Made by a program: the position numbers and the translations under genes
Shown: positions 1 to 7,580 of the stretch, piece by piece
Layout: each line of letters begins with the position of its first letter
Position numbering within the stretch: the first letter of the stretch is position 1
Notes under the pieces: model-generated
Told to the model about the DNA's origin: nothing
Databases searched by the model: none
The model's input: the letters and a program-made list of their open reading frames with translations, nothing else
From: Candidatus Mediterraneibacter stercorigallinarum
GTDB lineage: Bacteria; Bacillota; Clostridia; Lachnospirales; Lachnospiraceae
Reading direction: 5' to 3'
Assembly (NCBI GenBank): GCA_019116185.1
Contig: DXCD01000213.1
Span: forward strand, 1-12,349
Length of the DNA: 12,349 nt

Positions 1-372
1 CTTCCGGGAGGATATAATATGGAGCTGAATGAAGAGGCGACCAACGTCTCCCAGGGACAGAAACAGCTTCTCACAATTGCAAGAGCGATCCTGGCGGACC
101 CGAAGATACTGATCCTCGATGAAGCGACCAGTTCGGTAGATACCAGGACAGAGGTTCTTATCCAGAAGGCGATGGATAATCTGATGAAGGGAAGAACCAG
201 CTTTATCATTGCACACAGACTGTCAACCATCCGAGACGCGGATTTGATCCTCGTCATGAAAGACGGTGATATTGTAGAACAGGGAACACATGAAGCATTG
301 CTTGACAAAGGCGGCTTCTATGCAGATCTGTACAATTCACAGTTCGAATCAACAGACCAGACGTGTGCGTAA
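1..372 (+). CDS. ABC exporter ATP-binding/permease protein, C-terminal fragment (5' end outside window)
   Basis: The frame is open from base 1 and ends at TAA 370-372, giving the last 123 residues of a nucleotide-binding domain. The ABC signature appears as NVSQGQKQLL (fragment residues 15-24), followed by Walker B and the catalytic glutamate in ILILDEATSSVDT, the D-loop, and the switch histidine in IIAHRLSTIRDAD. The QGQ signature with this long C-terminal half is typical of type-IV (MsbA/LmrCD-like) exporters in Firmicutes, where the ATPase is fused to a six-helix membrane domain; that domain would lie upstream. The retained glutamate implies a catalytically competent site. The family core ends near LYNSQFE and is followed here by a short tail, STDQTCA. 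The stop codon coincides with the left end of the 370-730 palindrome. The ATG at 19 is internal, not a start. The transported substrate cannot be inferred. Confidence 0.93.
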   Translation, partial: LPGGYNMELNEEATNVSQGQKQLLTIARAILADPKILILDEATSSVDTRTEVLIQKAMDNLMKGRTSFIIAHRLSTIRDADLILVMKDGDIVEQGTHEALLDKGGFYADLYNSQFESTDQTCA

Positions 373-730
373 ATCTGGATTTGTGTGTGAGGACGGGAGG
401 CGGAAAACGTCCGAAAACCGCGGAGCGGATTTACTCAAGACGTATTCAGCGCGGAGGTATGGCTGGCATCGGCTCCGCTCCATGAGACAGGAAGAACTAA
501 AAAATCTGCAAGTACGCTAAAAGCAAAACTGGGCATCGGACAACTCGCCTTCGTCTCGGACAATTCCGATGCCCAGTTTAACGCGTACTTGCAGATTTTA
601 AGTTCTTCCAAGCCTCATTCCGAAGTCGCCTCAACCAGCCATATCTCCGCGCTGAAGCGCTTTCGAAAAGACGCTCCGCTGTTTTCTGGGTTCATCCGGC
701 CGGGAGTCCCCACAAGCAAATACAGATTTA
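370..730. repeat. ~361-bp imperfect palindrome filling the convergent intergenic gap
   Basis: The left half (370-549) and the reverse complement of the right half (551-730) align end to end around a centre near 550. Matching blocks are 370-377 with 723-730 (8/8), extending to 371-383 with 717-729 (12/13); 445-466 with 635-656 (21/22); 501-517 with 583-599 (17/17); and 526-540 with 565-579 (15/15). Less conserved stretches with small indels lie between them. A direct repeat TCGGACAA (536-543, 556-563) sits at the loop. There is no transposase and no convincing coding frame. It could be a palindromic MITE-like element, two inverted diverged copies of a dispersed repeat, or a structured bidirectional RNA/terminator element. 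No clear target-site duplication was seen. The structure is read directly from sequence; its nature is inference. Confidence 0.85.
526..579 (-). terminator. Central hairpin of the palindrome, possible terminator for the beta-helix gene transcript
   Basis: A perfect 15-bp stem (526-540 with 565-579) encloses a 24-nt loop. Read on the minus strand, the stem is followed by TTTTGCTTTTA, an interrupted U-tract, as expected for an intrinsic terminator of the leftward transcript ending at 773. On the + strand the stem is followed by TTAACGCG, a poorer tract. The hairpin is about 195 nt beyond the minus-strand stop codon and is part of a much larger palindrome, so termination may be incidental. Confidence 0.35.
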
Positions 731-772
731 AAAAAGGGAGTCACGACTTCACGATATCGACTATGGCACAAT

Positions 773-3700
773 TTATTTAATCTTTTTTCTTTTCAGGGTC
801 AGAATTCTTATTGCAAGCAGAAGGGAAGCTGCCATTACTCCGGCGGGGATCATGATGTTGAAAGTATCTCCTGTCTGTACAGCCGGAATTTTATTTGACG
901 GGTCTTCCTGATTGTCTGCGGATGGATTCTGGCTGCCCGGATTTGTTCCCGGAGTATGGTGCGATCCGTCCTCTGTGCTGCCTCCTGGCGCTTGGCCTCC
1001 ATCTCCGGGTTTTTCTTCATCTTCGCCTGGATTTTCCTCCTCAGAGGGGGTTTTTGTTACCGTAATCTTGTATATTGCACTATTGGTGCCATCTGCTGAG
1101 CTGACTTTGATTTCAATTACATTTTCTCCATCTTTCAGCTCTGCCGTCAAATTGGTCCCCTGACTGATTCCATTTACCGTGATTTCTGTGATGGAAGTGC
1201 CTTCCGCAGGAGCTGCTTTCAAAGTTACTGTCTGAGTTCCGGATTCTGCTAAAGCTGTATATTCCAGAATATCAGATGAAAACTCAGGTGAAATCGTAAG
1301 CCCCTCGATCTGCAGATCGGTCAGCCTTGCCGGCACCGCCGGAGACTCTCTGGTGATTTTTACCGTATATTCTTTGCTGTCTCCGTTTTCTGCTGTCACT
1401 ATTACAGAGATCGTATTTTCCCCGATCTGGAGAGGCACTTCCACAGCATCGGTGCCGTTGAACTCAGTTCCGTTTACTGTTACTTTTGCAAATCCGCTGC
1501 TTGTCAGAGGAAGAAGTGATATGGACTCTGTCTCTGCTGTTACAGTGCCCTGGTATGTAGTGGCGTCAGATGGAGTAAGAGCTGCTCCGTCTGCATTTAT
1601 ACCGATCAGGTCAGCATCATCATAGTCATACGGAGTACCGGTGCATACCCGGAAGTAATCTACAAGAAAATCCCCTGTATTTCCGGAACTTGAGAAAATC
1701 TCAAAACCATCAATGCTCTCTCTGTTGACCACTCTGAGCGGCTGATTCTGCCCTTTGGGGGTTTCCATGTCATCGATATAAATATCAAATGTTTTTGTAT
1801 CCAGATTGATGACAAGTCTCACTGTGTTCCAGTTTTCGAGCTGGTAATCTCCAAATGCTGCCGTAGTACTTGATCCGGTCACGTTATGAGAAAGGATCTT
1901 TCCGTCGGCGAATGCGATTGTCCCTACCGGGTTCTTAAGTCCGGTAGGATTGGAGGAAGAAAAATCATCCTGATTCCATCCGTAGATCCCGAATTGATTA
2001 TAATTTCCTGAATCATCTGATCGTTTGACCCTTGCTTCTACGGTTATGATCCCGGATGCGTTCAATGCCTGTTTATTGAAGACAGCGATATTTTCACTTC
2101 CGTTTTCTTTTGCGATCTTCAGGTATTTTCTGCCGTCTTCCTCAACGATTTCCACGGAATTTGACTCATTGCCTGAGGATCGGAAGATCTGCCACAGGTC
2201 ATTCCCGGTGAAAGTGCCTGTCTCACAGCTCTCAAAATCTTCATTGATCAGATAAGTAGTTTTGCCTGGATCAACGGACATGAAGAAGTCTTTCGTTATT
2301 GTTGTTCCCGGACTGATCTCCAGGTTCCCTTCTGTGATCTCCATGTAGCCTTCTTTAGAGAGGGAGAGGGTATAATTATTGTGCAGGAATGAGACTTTGT
2401 CAAAGGTATAAGCACCTGCTTCGTCTGTCACTGCTTCATAAGTCTTTTCATTATCAGCAGAGGTCAGAACGAGTGCTGCATCTGCCAGAGGTCCTTCCTT
2501 GCCAGTCACGGTACCGCTCAAAGTTCCGAACTCAGTCAGCGGAATTTCCATGACAATATCAAGAGTTGTAAAATCTGTCGCTGTGATCTCAAAAGCGTCA
2601 CTGGAAACGGTCTTATAATATGGATGAGTAATTTCAGCAGTATACCTGCCCAGCGGACTGATATCACGGATACAGTAGTAACCGTCTGAATCAGTTACAG
2701 CGCTGTAATTTGTTCCGGTGATTGTAACGGATGCGCCTTCAAGAGGCATGCCGGATGCGTTTGTCACATGTCCCTGCATTACACTGTAATCCAGTTTGTC
2801 CGGCACCTCAAACAGACCGATGGCCGGTGGATTCTGAATTTCGGTTGTTCTGCTGTAATCCAGGTTTTCCAGTCTCTCAAGAAATTCGGCTGTATAATAC
2901 CCGCTATTTTTTTCATAGCTTACACCTGCGCCTTTAAGAGGACTTGAAGGGCTTGGGATAAGTCCGCTGAAATCTTTAACTCTGTCTGCGGCTGACGTGC
3001 CGCTTCCCTCCGGAAGAGTCCCCATCAGTTTCGGATCATCGGTAATGCTGTTCTTGGCAGTACTCGGAACAGTAACGCCATAGAAGCTGTTGTTCTCATA
3101 TGTTCTGTATTTCCCGGTTATATATTTGGCATTTTCATCACTGCCGGTATTGTAGAAAATATTATTTCGGTAATCCCATACTTCGCTTCCGTTATAAACA
3201 TGATCGGAGAAATTCGGAGCATAGTCTTCTGAATGCCAGAACACATTATTGTAGACATCAATCCGTCCGTTTCCTACATAGTCTCTCAAATAGTTATAAC
3301 TTGAATTATATTCGCCGGTCGCCTGATTGCGTCCGCAGTTTGCGATGACGTTATACCTTACGATCACAGTATTATACTCAAACCCGCAGAGGAGCAGTCC
3401 GTCTCCGTTGTCGTGCACATAATTATACTGGATCACTGTATTGGTTACATTGCGGTCAGCATCAATACCGTTTCTGTCTGATCCGCCCGGTTTTGGACGT
3501 GCGCCGTAGACTTCATTATCCTGTATGACGGCATTGTCAACAAAGTAAGTCTCGATACCGCAGACCCCCGGATTCTTGACAACATTCTGTTCGATCATTA
3601 CATTTTCTGCGCTGGTGACGTAGATTCCATTCATATTATAGATTCCGGTCTGATCGACGTAGTTGTTTTTTACTGTGATTCCGGAATGGGGCTTCCAGTT

Positions 3701-4615
3701 CGGATCATAATATTCCGGCGCCTGGGCATCGTCGCTCCGGTCGGACCAGAGCTGGCTTCCGCGCCATTGTTTGATCGTGAATGCCCCGAATGAATTGTGG
3801 ATCAATTCGCTGTCTTCCAGCCTTACATCCTGGAAAGTCGTCGGGTTTTTTCCGTCTCCTTCCAGTGTCTCCATTACGATTCCTCCGGTCCTTTTGGAGT
3901 CATCCCAGCCGGTTTCTTTCCACACTCCGGGCCACATCTGGGAAGATGTTTCCCCAAAGCTGCCACCGAGATCACCGATCCAGTACACCAGACCTGTCAC
4001 ATCGTGGACTTTCAGGTCATGCATGTAAAAGCCGGAGAGCACATCTCCGCTGTCGCCGGAAATATGCACGCCTCGTACATCAGCAAGTTTGCTTCCATTG
4101 GCATCATCACGGGTGTCGCTGTTTACATATCCTGCTGCTGTATTGCTGATATCCAGGTCGGAGATTTCCCAATATTCCTGATTGTGCAGAGAGACAGCAT
4201 CTTTAACCTGTGCATTGGCAGCGATTTGAGGCTTTTCGATGCCATCGTCTCCTTCATAGCTTCCGATAGTAATCCAGGCGTCTTCGGTACCGCTTCCTTG
4301 TGGGCTAAGTGTCTGATTTTCCCAGATATTGCCGCATTCGAATAAAATCTGATCGCCCGGTTTAAATACTGTTTCATTGACTTTCTTCAGTGAATTCCAG
4401 GCATGTTCCGGGCTTGTCCCCGTATTTTCGTCATTTCCTTCATTGCTTACATAATACACAGTTCCGGACGCTTGTTTTTCTGTTTTAGCTTTTGACTCTG
4501 CCCCGGAATTTGTTTCTGCCTGCACGGGAATCTGCCAGATTCCCAGAATCAATGCTGCGGAAAGCGCGCCTGCCGCCGCACGTTGGAGCACACATTGTAC
4601 ATGTTTTTTCTTCAT
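773..4615 (-). CDS. Secreted, wall-anchored right-handed beta-helix multidomain protein (candidate glycan-active)
   Basis: This 1280-residue protein starts at an ATG 7 nt after AAAGGAG (4623-4629). Residues 1-33 form a signal peptide (lysine-rich N-region, hydrophobic core, likely cut after VQA). Residues ~52-600 begin with YYVSNEGNDENTGTSPEHAW, the usual opening of DUF1565/pectate-lyase-like beta-helix proteins, and contain many N-x-Y/N-x-V rungs such as VKNNYVDQT, IEQNVVKNP and IQYNYVHDN. Two carboxypeptidase-regulatory-like Ig folds follow (~611-690, ~697-780), then a laminin-G/concanavalin-like domain (~787-992) and two cadherin-like beta-sandwich repeats (~1003-1089, ~1097-1187). A Pro/Gly/Glu linker leads to VQTGD (1246-1250), a membrane segment (~1253-1273) and a basic KRKKIK tail, as in sortase substrates. 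It lies 77 bp downstream of uxuB, in an AT-rich gap with no clear terminator. Action on a glucuronate-containing glycan is inferred from context; catalytic residues could not be identified. Confidence 0.85.
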   Translation of the reverse strand: MKKKHVQCVLQRAAAGALSAALILGIWQIPVQAETNSGAESKAKTEKQASGTVYYVSNEGNDENTGTSPEHAWNSLKKVNETVFKPGDQILFECGNIWENQTLSPQGSGTEDAWITIGSYEGDDGIEKPQIAANAQVKDAVSLHNQEYWEISDLDISNTAAGYVNSDTRDDANGSKLADVRGVHISGDSGDVLSGFYMHDLKVHDVTGLVYWIGDLGGSFGETSSQMWPGVWKETGWDDSKRTGGIVMETLEGDGKNPTTFQDVRLEDSELIHNSFGAFTIKQWRGSQLWSDRSDDAQAPEYYDPNWKPHSGITVKNNYVDQTGIYNMNGIYVTSAENVMIEQNVVKNPGVCGIETYFVDNAVIQDNEVYGARPKPGGSDRNGIDADRNVTNTVIQYNYVHDNGDGLLLCGFEYNTVIVRYNVIANCGRNQATGEYNSSYNYLRDYVGNGRIDVYNNVFWHSEDYAPNFSDHVYNGSEVWDYRNNIFYNTGSDENAKYITGKYRTYENNSFYGVTVPSTAKNSITDDPKLMGTLPEGSGTSAADRVKDFSGLIPSPSSPLKGAGVSYEKNSGYYTAEFLERLENLDYSRTTEIQNPPAIGLFEVPDKLDYSVMQGHVTNASGMPLEGASVTITGTNYSAVTDSDGYYCIRDISPLGRYTAEITHPYYKTVSSDAFEITATDFTTLDIVMEIPLTEFGTLSGTVTGKEGPLADAALVLTSADNEKTYEAVTDEAGAYTFDKVSFLHNNYTLSLSKEGYMEITEGNLEISPGTTITKDFFMSVDPGKTTYLINEDFESCETGTFTGNDLWQIFRSSGNESNSVEIVEEDGRKYLKIAKENGSENIAVFNKQALNASGIITVEARVKRSDDSGNYNQFGIYGWNQDDFSSSNPTGLKNPVGTIAFADGKILSHNVTGSSTTAAFGDYQLENWNTVRLVINLDTKTFDIYIDDMETPKGQNQPLRVVNRESIDGFEIFSSSGNTGDFLVDYFRVCTGTPYDYDDADLIGINADGAALTPSDATTYQGTVTAETESISLLPLTSSGFAKVTVNGTEFNGTDAVEVPLQIGENTISVIVTAENGDSKEYTVKITRESPAVPARLTDLQIEGLTISPEFSSDILEYTALAESGTQTVTLKAAPAEGTSITEITVNGISQGTNLTAELKDGENVIEIKVSSADGTNSAIYKITVTKTPSEEENPGEDEEKPGDGGQAPGGSTEDGSHHTPGTNPGSQNPSADNQEDPSNKIPAVQTGDTFNIMIPAGVMAASLLLAIRILTLKRKKIK

Positions 4616-4692
4616 CCTTTTTCTCCTTTATATTTTTTATTTTTTAAGCTTTATTAATCCATAGCATTTCCGATGCAGGGAGCTTTGCACTT

Positions 4693-6312
4693 TCATACAT
4701 ATTTTTGGAGGACATCCCGCACTGCCCCGGGACCTTTTGTCATCTCCGCAAAGTACTGGCACACAAGAGGTGCAAGGCCCGCCTCGATCAGGTCGACTCC
4801 GAAGATTTCTTTGTCTGTGAGAAGGGGGGTTAAGAGGTCTTCCGCTTTTTCTGCGTCTGTACCGTCTCCGAGCCGGACTGACGCTGCATATGGGCATACG
4901 GTTTCCAGAAGCGGGTCCGGGCTTAAATCAAATTTATTGCCATTGTCATCCACTGCCATCAGATAGCGTATCCATCCGGCAAAGACGAGAGGAATGCATT
5001 TCAGGTCTGATACATCCAGTTTATCTGAGCGCATATAAGCCTTGATTGTCTCGCCGAACCGGATCGGCAGTTTCTGTGATGTGTCCGTGGCGATGCGCTG
5101 CGGTGTATCCGGCATGAAGGGGTTCGGAATACGTACATTTAATACTGTATCGATGAATTCCTTCGGGTCAAGGATGCCCGGATCTACGACCACGGGAAGT
5201 CCTTCTTTATAGCCGATCGTCTCCACCAGTTTTTTCAGAGCCGGGTCTTTCATCTCTTTAGAGATCAGGTCATAGCCGAGCAGGCAGCCGAAGACAGCAA
5301 GGGCGGTGTGGAGGGGGTTCAGGCAGGTACATACTTTCATTTTTTCTACCTTATCCACGGTTTTACGGTCTGTAAAGATAAAGCCGCCTTTCTCCAGGGA
5401 AGGTCTTCCGTTGGGGAAACTGTCCTCGATTACAAGGTACTGGCTTTCCTCTGCGTTTACAAAAGGAGCCACATAAGTTTTTTTGGAGGTGATCACAGGA
5501 TCAAGATTTTCCAGACCATCTTTTTTCAGCAGCTCTTCCACAGAGGGATCTGGGCGGGGAGTAATCTTGTCGATCATAGTCCATGGAAATGACACTTTGG
5601 AAGGATCTTCCACATAGGAAAGGAAGCCTTTTTCTGCTGTCCCGTTCTCTTCCCAGGCTTTTGCAAAGGCAGTGGCCGCGGAGCGGAGTCTGTCGCCGTT
5701 GTGGGAGCAGTTATCCATGCTGACCATAGCGATCGGGATACCTCCGGTTATATATCTTGTGTGAAGGAGAGAAGCAATCTTTCCGATATAGCTGTCAGGA
5801 TTGCCGGGACCGTTTTGCATATCGATCGTTACATCGGCAAGAGGGAGTCCCCTGCCGTCTGTCAGGCTGTATCCCTTCTCTGTGATCGTGAAGGTTGCCA
5901 TCTGGAGGCTGCCGCTTGAAAAGATTTCTTTGAGGCGGTTGAATTGAACCGTGTTGCCTGAGTCAAGTATGAGAGATTCCACAACGCTTCCCACAACAGT
6001 CTTTTCGATATTTCCGTCAGCCTTGAGAGTCACAAGGATGCTTAGATCATCGTGGGGATGATTCATCTTTTCGATAATTTCATAATCGTATCCTTCTGCG
6101 GCGATGAGTCCCCGGTCCAGATCTCCATTGTTTAGGAGGTCCTGGACTACATTTGCCTGGAATGCCCGGAAAATATTTCCGGCTCCGAAGTGAATCCAAA
6201 ACGGATTGCTTTTTGTTTCTTTTGAAACTTTTATACGATCAAATTTGGGGAGACGATATCCTGCGGCTTCCCATTTTCCGCGGTCATTCAGACCGTTTTC
6301 GCTTAACTGCAT
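4693..6312 (-). CDS. uxuB: Fructuronate reductase (mannitol dehydrogenase family)
   Basis: This 539-residue cytosolic NAD(H)-dependent enzyme belongs to the polyol-specific long-chain dehydrogenases and interconverts D-fructuronate and D-mannonate. The Rossmann glycine motif is HFGAGNIFRAF (41-51), typical of the family. SMDNCSHNGD (198-207) and SFPWTMIDKITPRP (241-254) are family core motifs. The catalytic lysine, asparagine and histidine are probably K326, N332 and H335 in KVCTCLNPLHT. The length fits bacterial UxuB. The start lies 18 nt after the uxuA stop with a modest AGGAAA site, so it is likely co-transcribed and coupled to uxuA. The family also includes tagaturonate reductase and mannitol or arabinitol dehydrogenases; the adjacent mannonate dehydratase gene makes fructuronate reductase the best call. 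Confidence 0.9.
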   Translation of the reverse strand: MQLSENGLNDRGKWEAAGYRLPKFDRIKVSKETKSNPFWIHFGAGNIFRAFQANVVQDLLNNGDLDRGLIAAEGYDYEIIEKMNHPHDDLSILVTLKADGNIEKTVVGSVVESLILDSGNTVQFNRLKEIFSSGSLQMATFTITEKGYSLTDGRGLPLADVTIDMQNGPGNPDSYIGKIASLLHTRYITGGIPIAMVSMDNCSHNGDRLRSAATAFAKAWEENGTAEKGFLSYVEDPSKVSFPWTMIDKITPRPDPSVEELLKKDGLENLDPVITSKKTYVAPFVNAEESQYLVIEDSFPNGRPSLEKGGFIFTDRKTVDKVEKMKVCTCLNPLHTALAVFGCLLGYDLISKEMKDPALKKLVETIGYKEGLPVVVDPGILDPKEFIDTVLNVRIPNPFMPDTPQRIATDTSQKLPIRFGETIKAYMRSDKLDVSDLKCIPLVFAGWIRYLMAVDDNGNKFDLSPDPLLETVCPYAASVRLGDGTDAEKAEDLLTPLLTDKEIFGVDLIEAGLAPLVCQYFAEMTKGPGAVRDVLQKYV

Positions 6313-6330
6313 CTTGATTTCCTGCCTTTC

Positions 6331-7413
6331 TTATTTACCCTCTTTCGGGCGTTGGCTTTTGTCTATGGCTTCCCAGAGTCCGTTCAGGTATGCCGCGCCA
6401 AGCGCACGGTCATAGAGACCGTATCCCGGCATGGCGACTTCTCCCCAGATCATGCGCCCGTGGTCCGGCCGTATAGGACCGTCAAAGCCGATGTCATACA
6501 GCGTTTTCATGATCTCATACATATCAAAGGAGCCGTCGGAAGACAGGTGTGCTGATTCCTCAAAGTCTGTGGGCGAGTTGAATTTCAGATTGCGCACATG
6601 AGCAAAGTGGATCCTGCCCTTCAGGGAGCGTATCATATCCGGCAGGTCGTTTTCGAGGTTTGTGCCGTAGGATCCGGAACAGAAAGTGACCCCGTTATGC
6701 GGATCGTCTACCATTTTCATCATCCGCAGGATGTTTTCTTTATTGATAATGATGCGTGGGAGTCCGAATACGCTCCATGCCGGATCGTCAGGATGGATCG
6801 CCATATAAATGTCGTATTCATTGCAGACAGGCATGATCCGTTCCAGAAAATATTTCAGGTTTGCAAAGAGCTTTTCATCGTCAATATCCTTGTACATCTC
6901 GAAGAGTTCTTTTACATGTGCCATGCGCTCCGGTTCCCAGCCGGGCATTATAGTGCCGTTAGTCTCGCCGGAGATGGATTCAAACATCTTTTCCGGATCA
7001 AGGGCATCTACTGCTTCCTGTGTGTAGGCGAGGACAGTGGAGCCGTCGGGACGCTTCCTTGCCAGCTCTGTCCTTGTCCAGTCGAAGACGGGCATAAAAT
7101 TGTAGCAGACAAGATGTATATCTTCTTCGCCGAGGTTTCTGAGTGTCTCGATGTAATTGTCAATATACAGATCCCGGTCAGCGGAGCCTGTTTTTATGGC
7201 ATCATGCACATTTACGCTCTCAATCCCGGATACATGGAGCCCGGCGGCAGCGACTTCATCTTTCATGGCGCGGATGCGCTCCCTGCTCCATACTTCGCCC
7301 GGGGCTGTGTCATAAAGTGTGGTGATGACCCCGGTAACGCCCGGGATCTGCCGGATCTGCTGCAAGGTAACAGTGTCAAATTTTGAACCATACCATCTGA
7401 GTGTCATTTCCAT
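6331..7413 (-). CDS. uxuA: Mannonate dehydratase
   Basis: This 360-residue cytosolic enzyme dehydrates D-mannonate to 2-keto-3-deoxy-D-gluconate, the step after UxuB in glucuronate breakdown. It has the xylose-isomerase-like TIM-barrel fold of the UxuA family. It opens with MTLRWYG and carries CYNFMPVFDWTRT (103-115), IHPDDP (206-211), FCSGSYGTN (244-252), HFAHVRN (269-275) and RPDHGR (315-320). The histidines, cysteine and aspartate in these motifs are the expected Mn/Fe ligands and active-site residues. The length matches the family and no key motif is missing. The chosen ATG has AAAGGAGA (7423-7430) 9 nt upstream; the second ATG two codons on would be too far from it. It is the first gene of the leftward unit and is divergent from the AraC-type regulator. 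Confidence 0.96.
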   Translation of the reverse strand: MEMTLRWYGSKFDTVTLQQIRQIPGVTGVITTLYDTAPGEVWSRERIRAMKDEVAAAGLHVSGIESVNVHDAIKTGSADRDLYIDNYIETLRNLGEEDIHLVCYNFMPVFDWTRTELARKRPDGSTVLAYTQEAVDALDPEKMFESISGETNGTIMPGWEPERMAHVKELFEMYKDIDDEKLFANLKYFLERIMPVCNEYDIYMAIHPDDPAWSVFGLPRIIINKENILRMMKMVDDPHNGVTFCSGSYGTNLENDLPDMIRSLKGRIHFAHVRNLKFNSPTDFEESAHLSSDGSFDMYEIMKTLYDIGFDGPIRPDHGRMIWGEVAMPGYGLYDRALGAAYLNGLWEAIDKSQRPKEGK

Positions 7414-7449
7414 TTCTGAGTATCTCCTTTCAGGAACTTTATGAGCCTT

Positions 7450-7478
7450 ATGTTATAAAATGGGGAGAAAAGAAACAA
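7450..7478 (-). promoter_or_regulatory. Candidate promoter of uxuA-uxuB-beta-helix unit
   Basis: On the minus strand, TTGTTT (complement of 7473-7478) and TAACAT (complement of 7450-7455) are separated by 17 bp. Transcription would begin near 7443, leaving about 30 nt of leader that contains the AAAGGAGA site. Both hexamers are poor matches to consensus, as expected for an activator-dependent promoter. The -35 abuts operator-like repeat 1 (7479-7488). Confidence 0.35.
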
Positions 7479-7534
7479 TTGCGCAGATTGTTGTATATAT
7501 TGTAAAAATTGCTCATGATCACGGTTGCGCAGAT
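7479..7534. promoter_or_regulatory. Candidate AraC-family operator: repeated TTGCGCAGAT words
   Basis: TTGCGCAGAT occurs twice as an exact direct repeat, at 7479-7488 and 7525-7534 (46 bp start to start). A degenerate copy, TTGCTCATGA, lies between them at 7509-7518. Copy 1 is embedded in an inverted repeat, AACAAT (7474-7479) and ATTGTT (7487-7492). Copy 1 abuts the predicted uxuA -35 and copy 2 overlaps the predicted -35 of the regulator gene. That fits activation of uxuA plus autoregulation, but binding is inferred. Confidence 0.45.
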
Positions 7535-7553
7535 CGAGTGAAAGGGGTATATT
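7525..7553 (+). promoter_or_regulatory. Candidate promoter of the AraC-type regulator gene
   Basis: TTGCGC (7525-7530) and TATATT (7548-7553) are separated by 17 bp. The -10 matches consensus at 5 of 6 positions and the -35 keeps the TTG core. Transcription would begin near 7560, giving a ~20-nt leader with a GAGAGGG ribosome site 7 nt before the ATG at 7581. The -35 lies inside operator-like repeat 2. Confidence 0.5.
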
Positions 7554-7580
7554 GTATTTTAGGAAAGAGAGGGACGTCTT

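Noticed and set aside
290..520. 76-codon + strand frame crossing the ABC gene end and the left palindrome arm
   Set aside because: It overlaps the ABC coding region in another frame and its composition just reflects the repeat.
731..772. Short terminator next to the beta-helix stop (AGTC-GT-GACT then T6 on the minus strand)
   Set aside because: A 4-bp stem with a 2-nt loop is not stable or sterically likely; the palindrome core is a better candidate.
589..780. 63-codon + strand frame inside the right arm of the palindrome
   Set aside because: It follows the palindromic sequence, has no upstream AGGAG-type site, runs into the 3' end of the beta-helix gene and encodes no recognisable domain; a chance frame is more likely.
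3797..4345. 182-codon + strand frame antisense to the beta-helix gene
   Set aside because: It is a shadow frame with no ribosome site or recognisable motif, opposite a clear signal-peptide/beta-helix coding region.
4616..4692. Possible terminator or separate promoter between uxuB and the beta-helix gene
   Set aside because: The only stem seen is four base pairs (GCAT/ATGC) without a following U-tract, and no convincing -35/-10 pair was found in this AT-rich gap.
6598..7386. 262-codon + strand frame antisense to uxuA
   Set aside because: It is a shadow of the well-supported uxuA gene; the translation has no domain signature.
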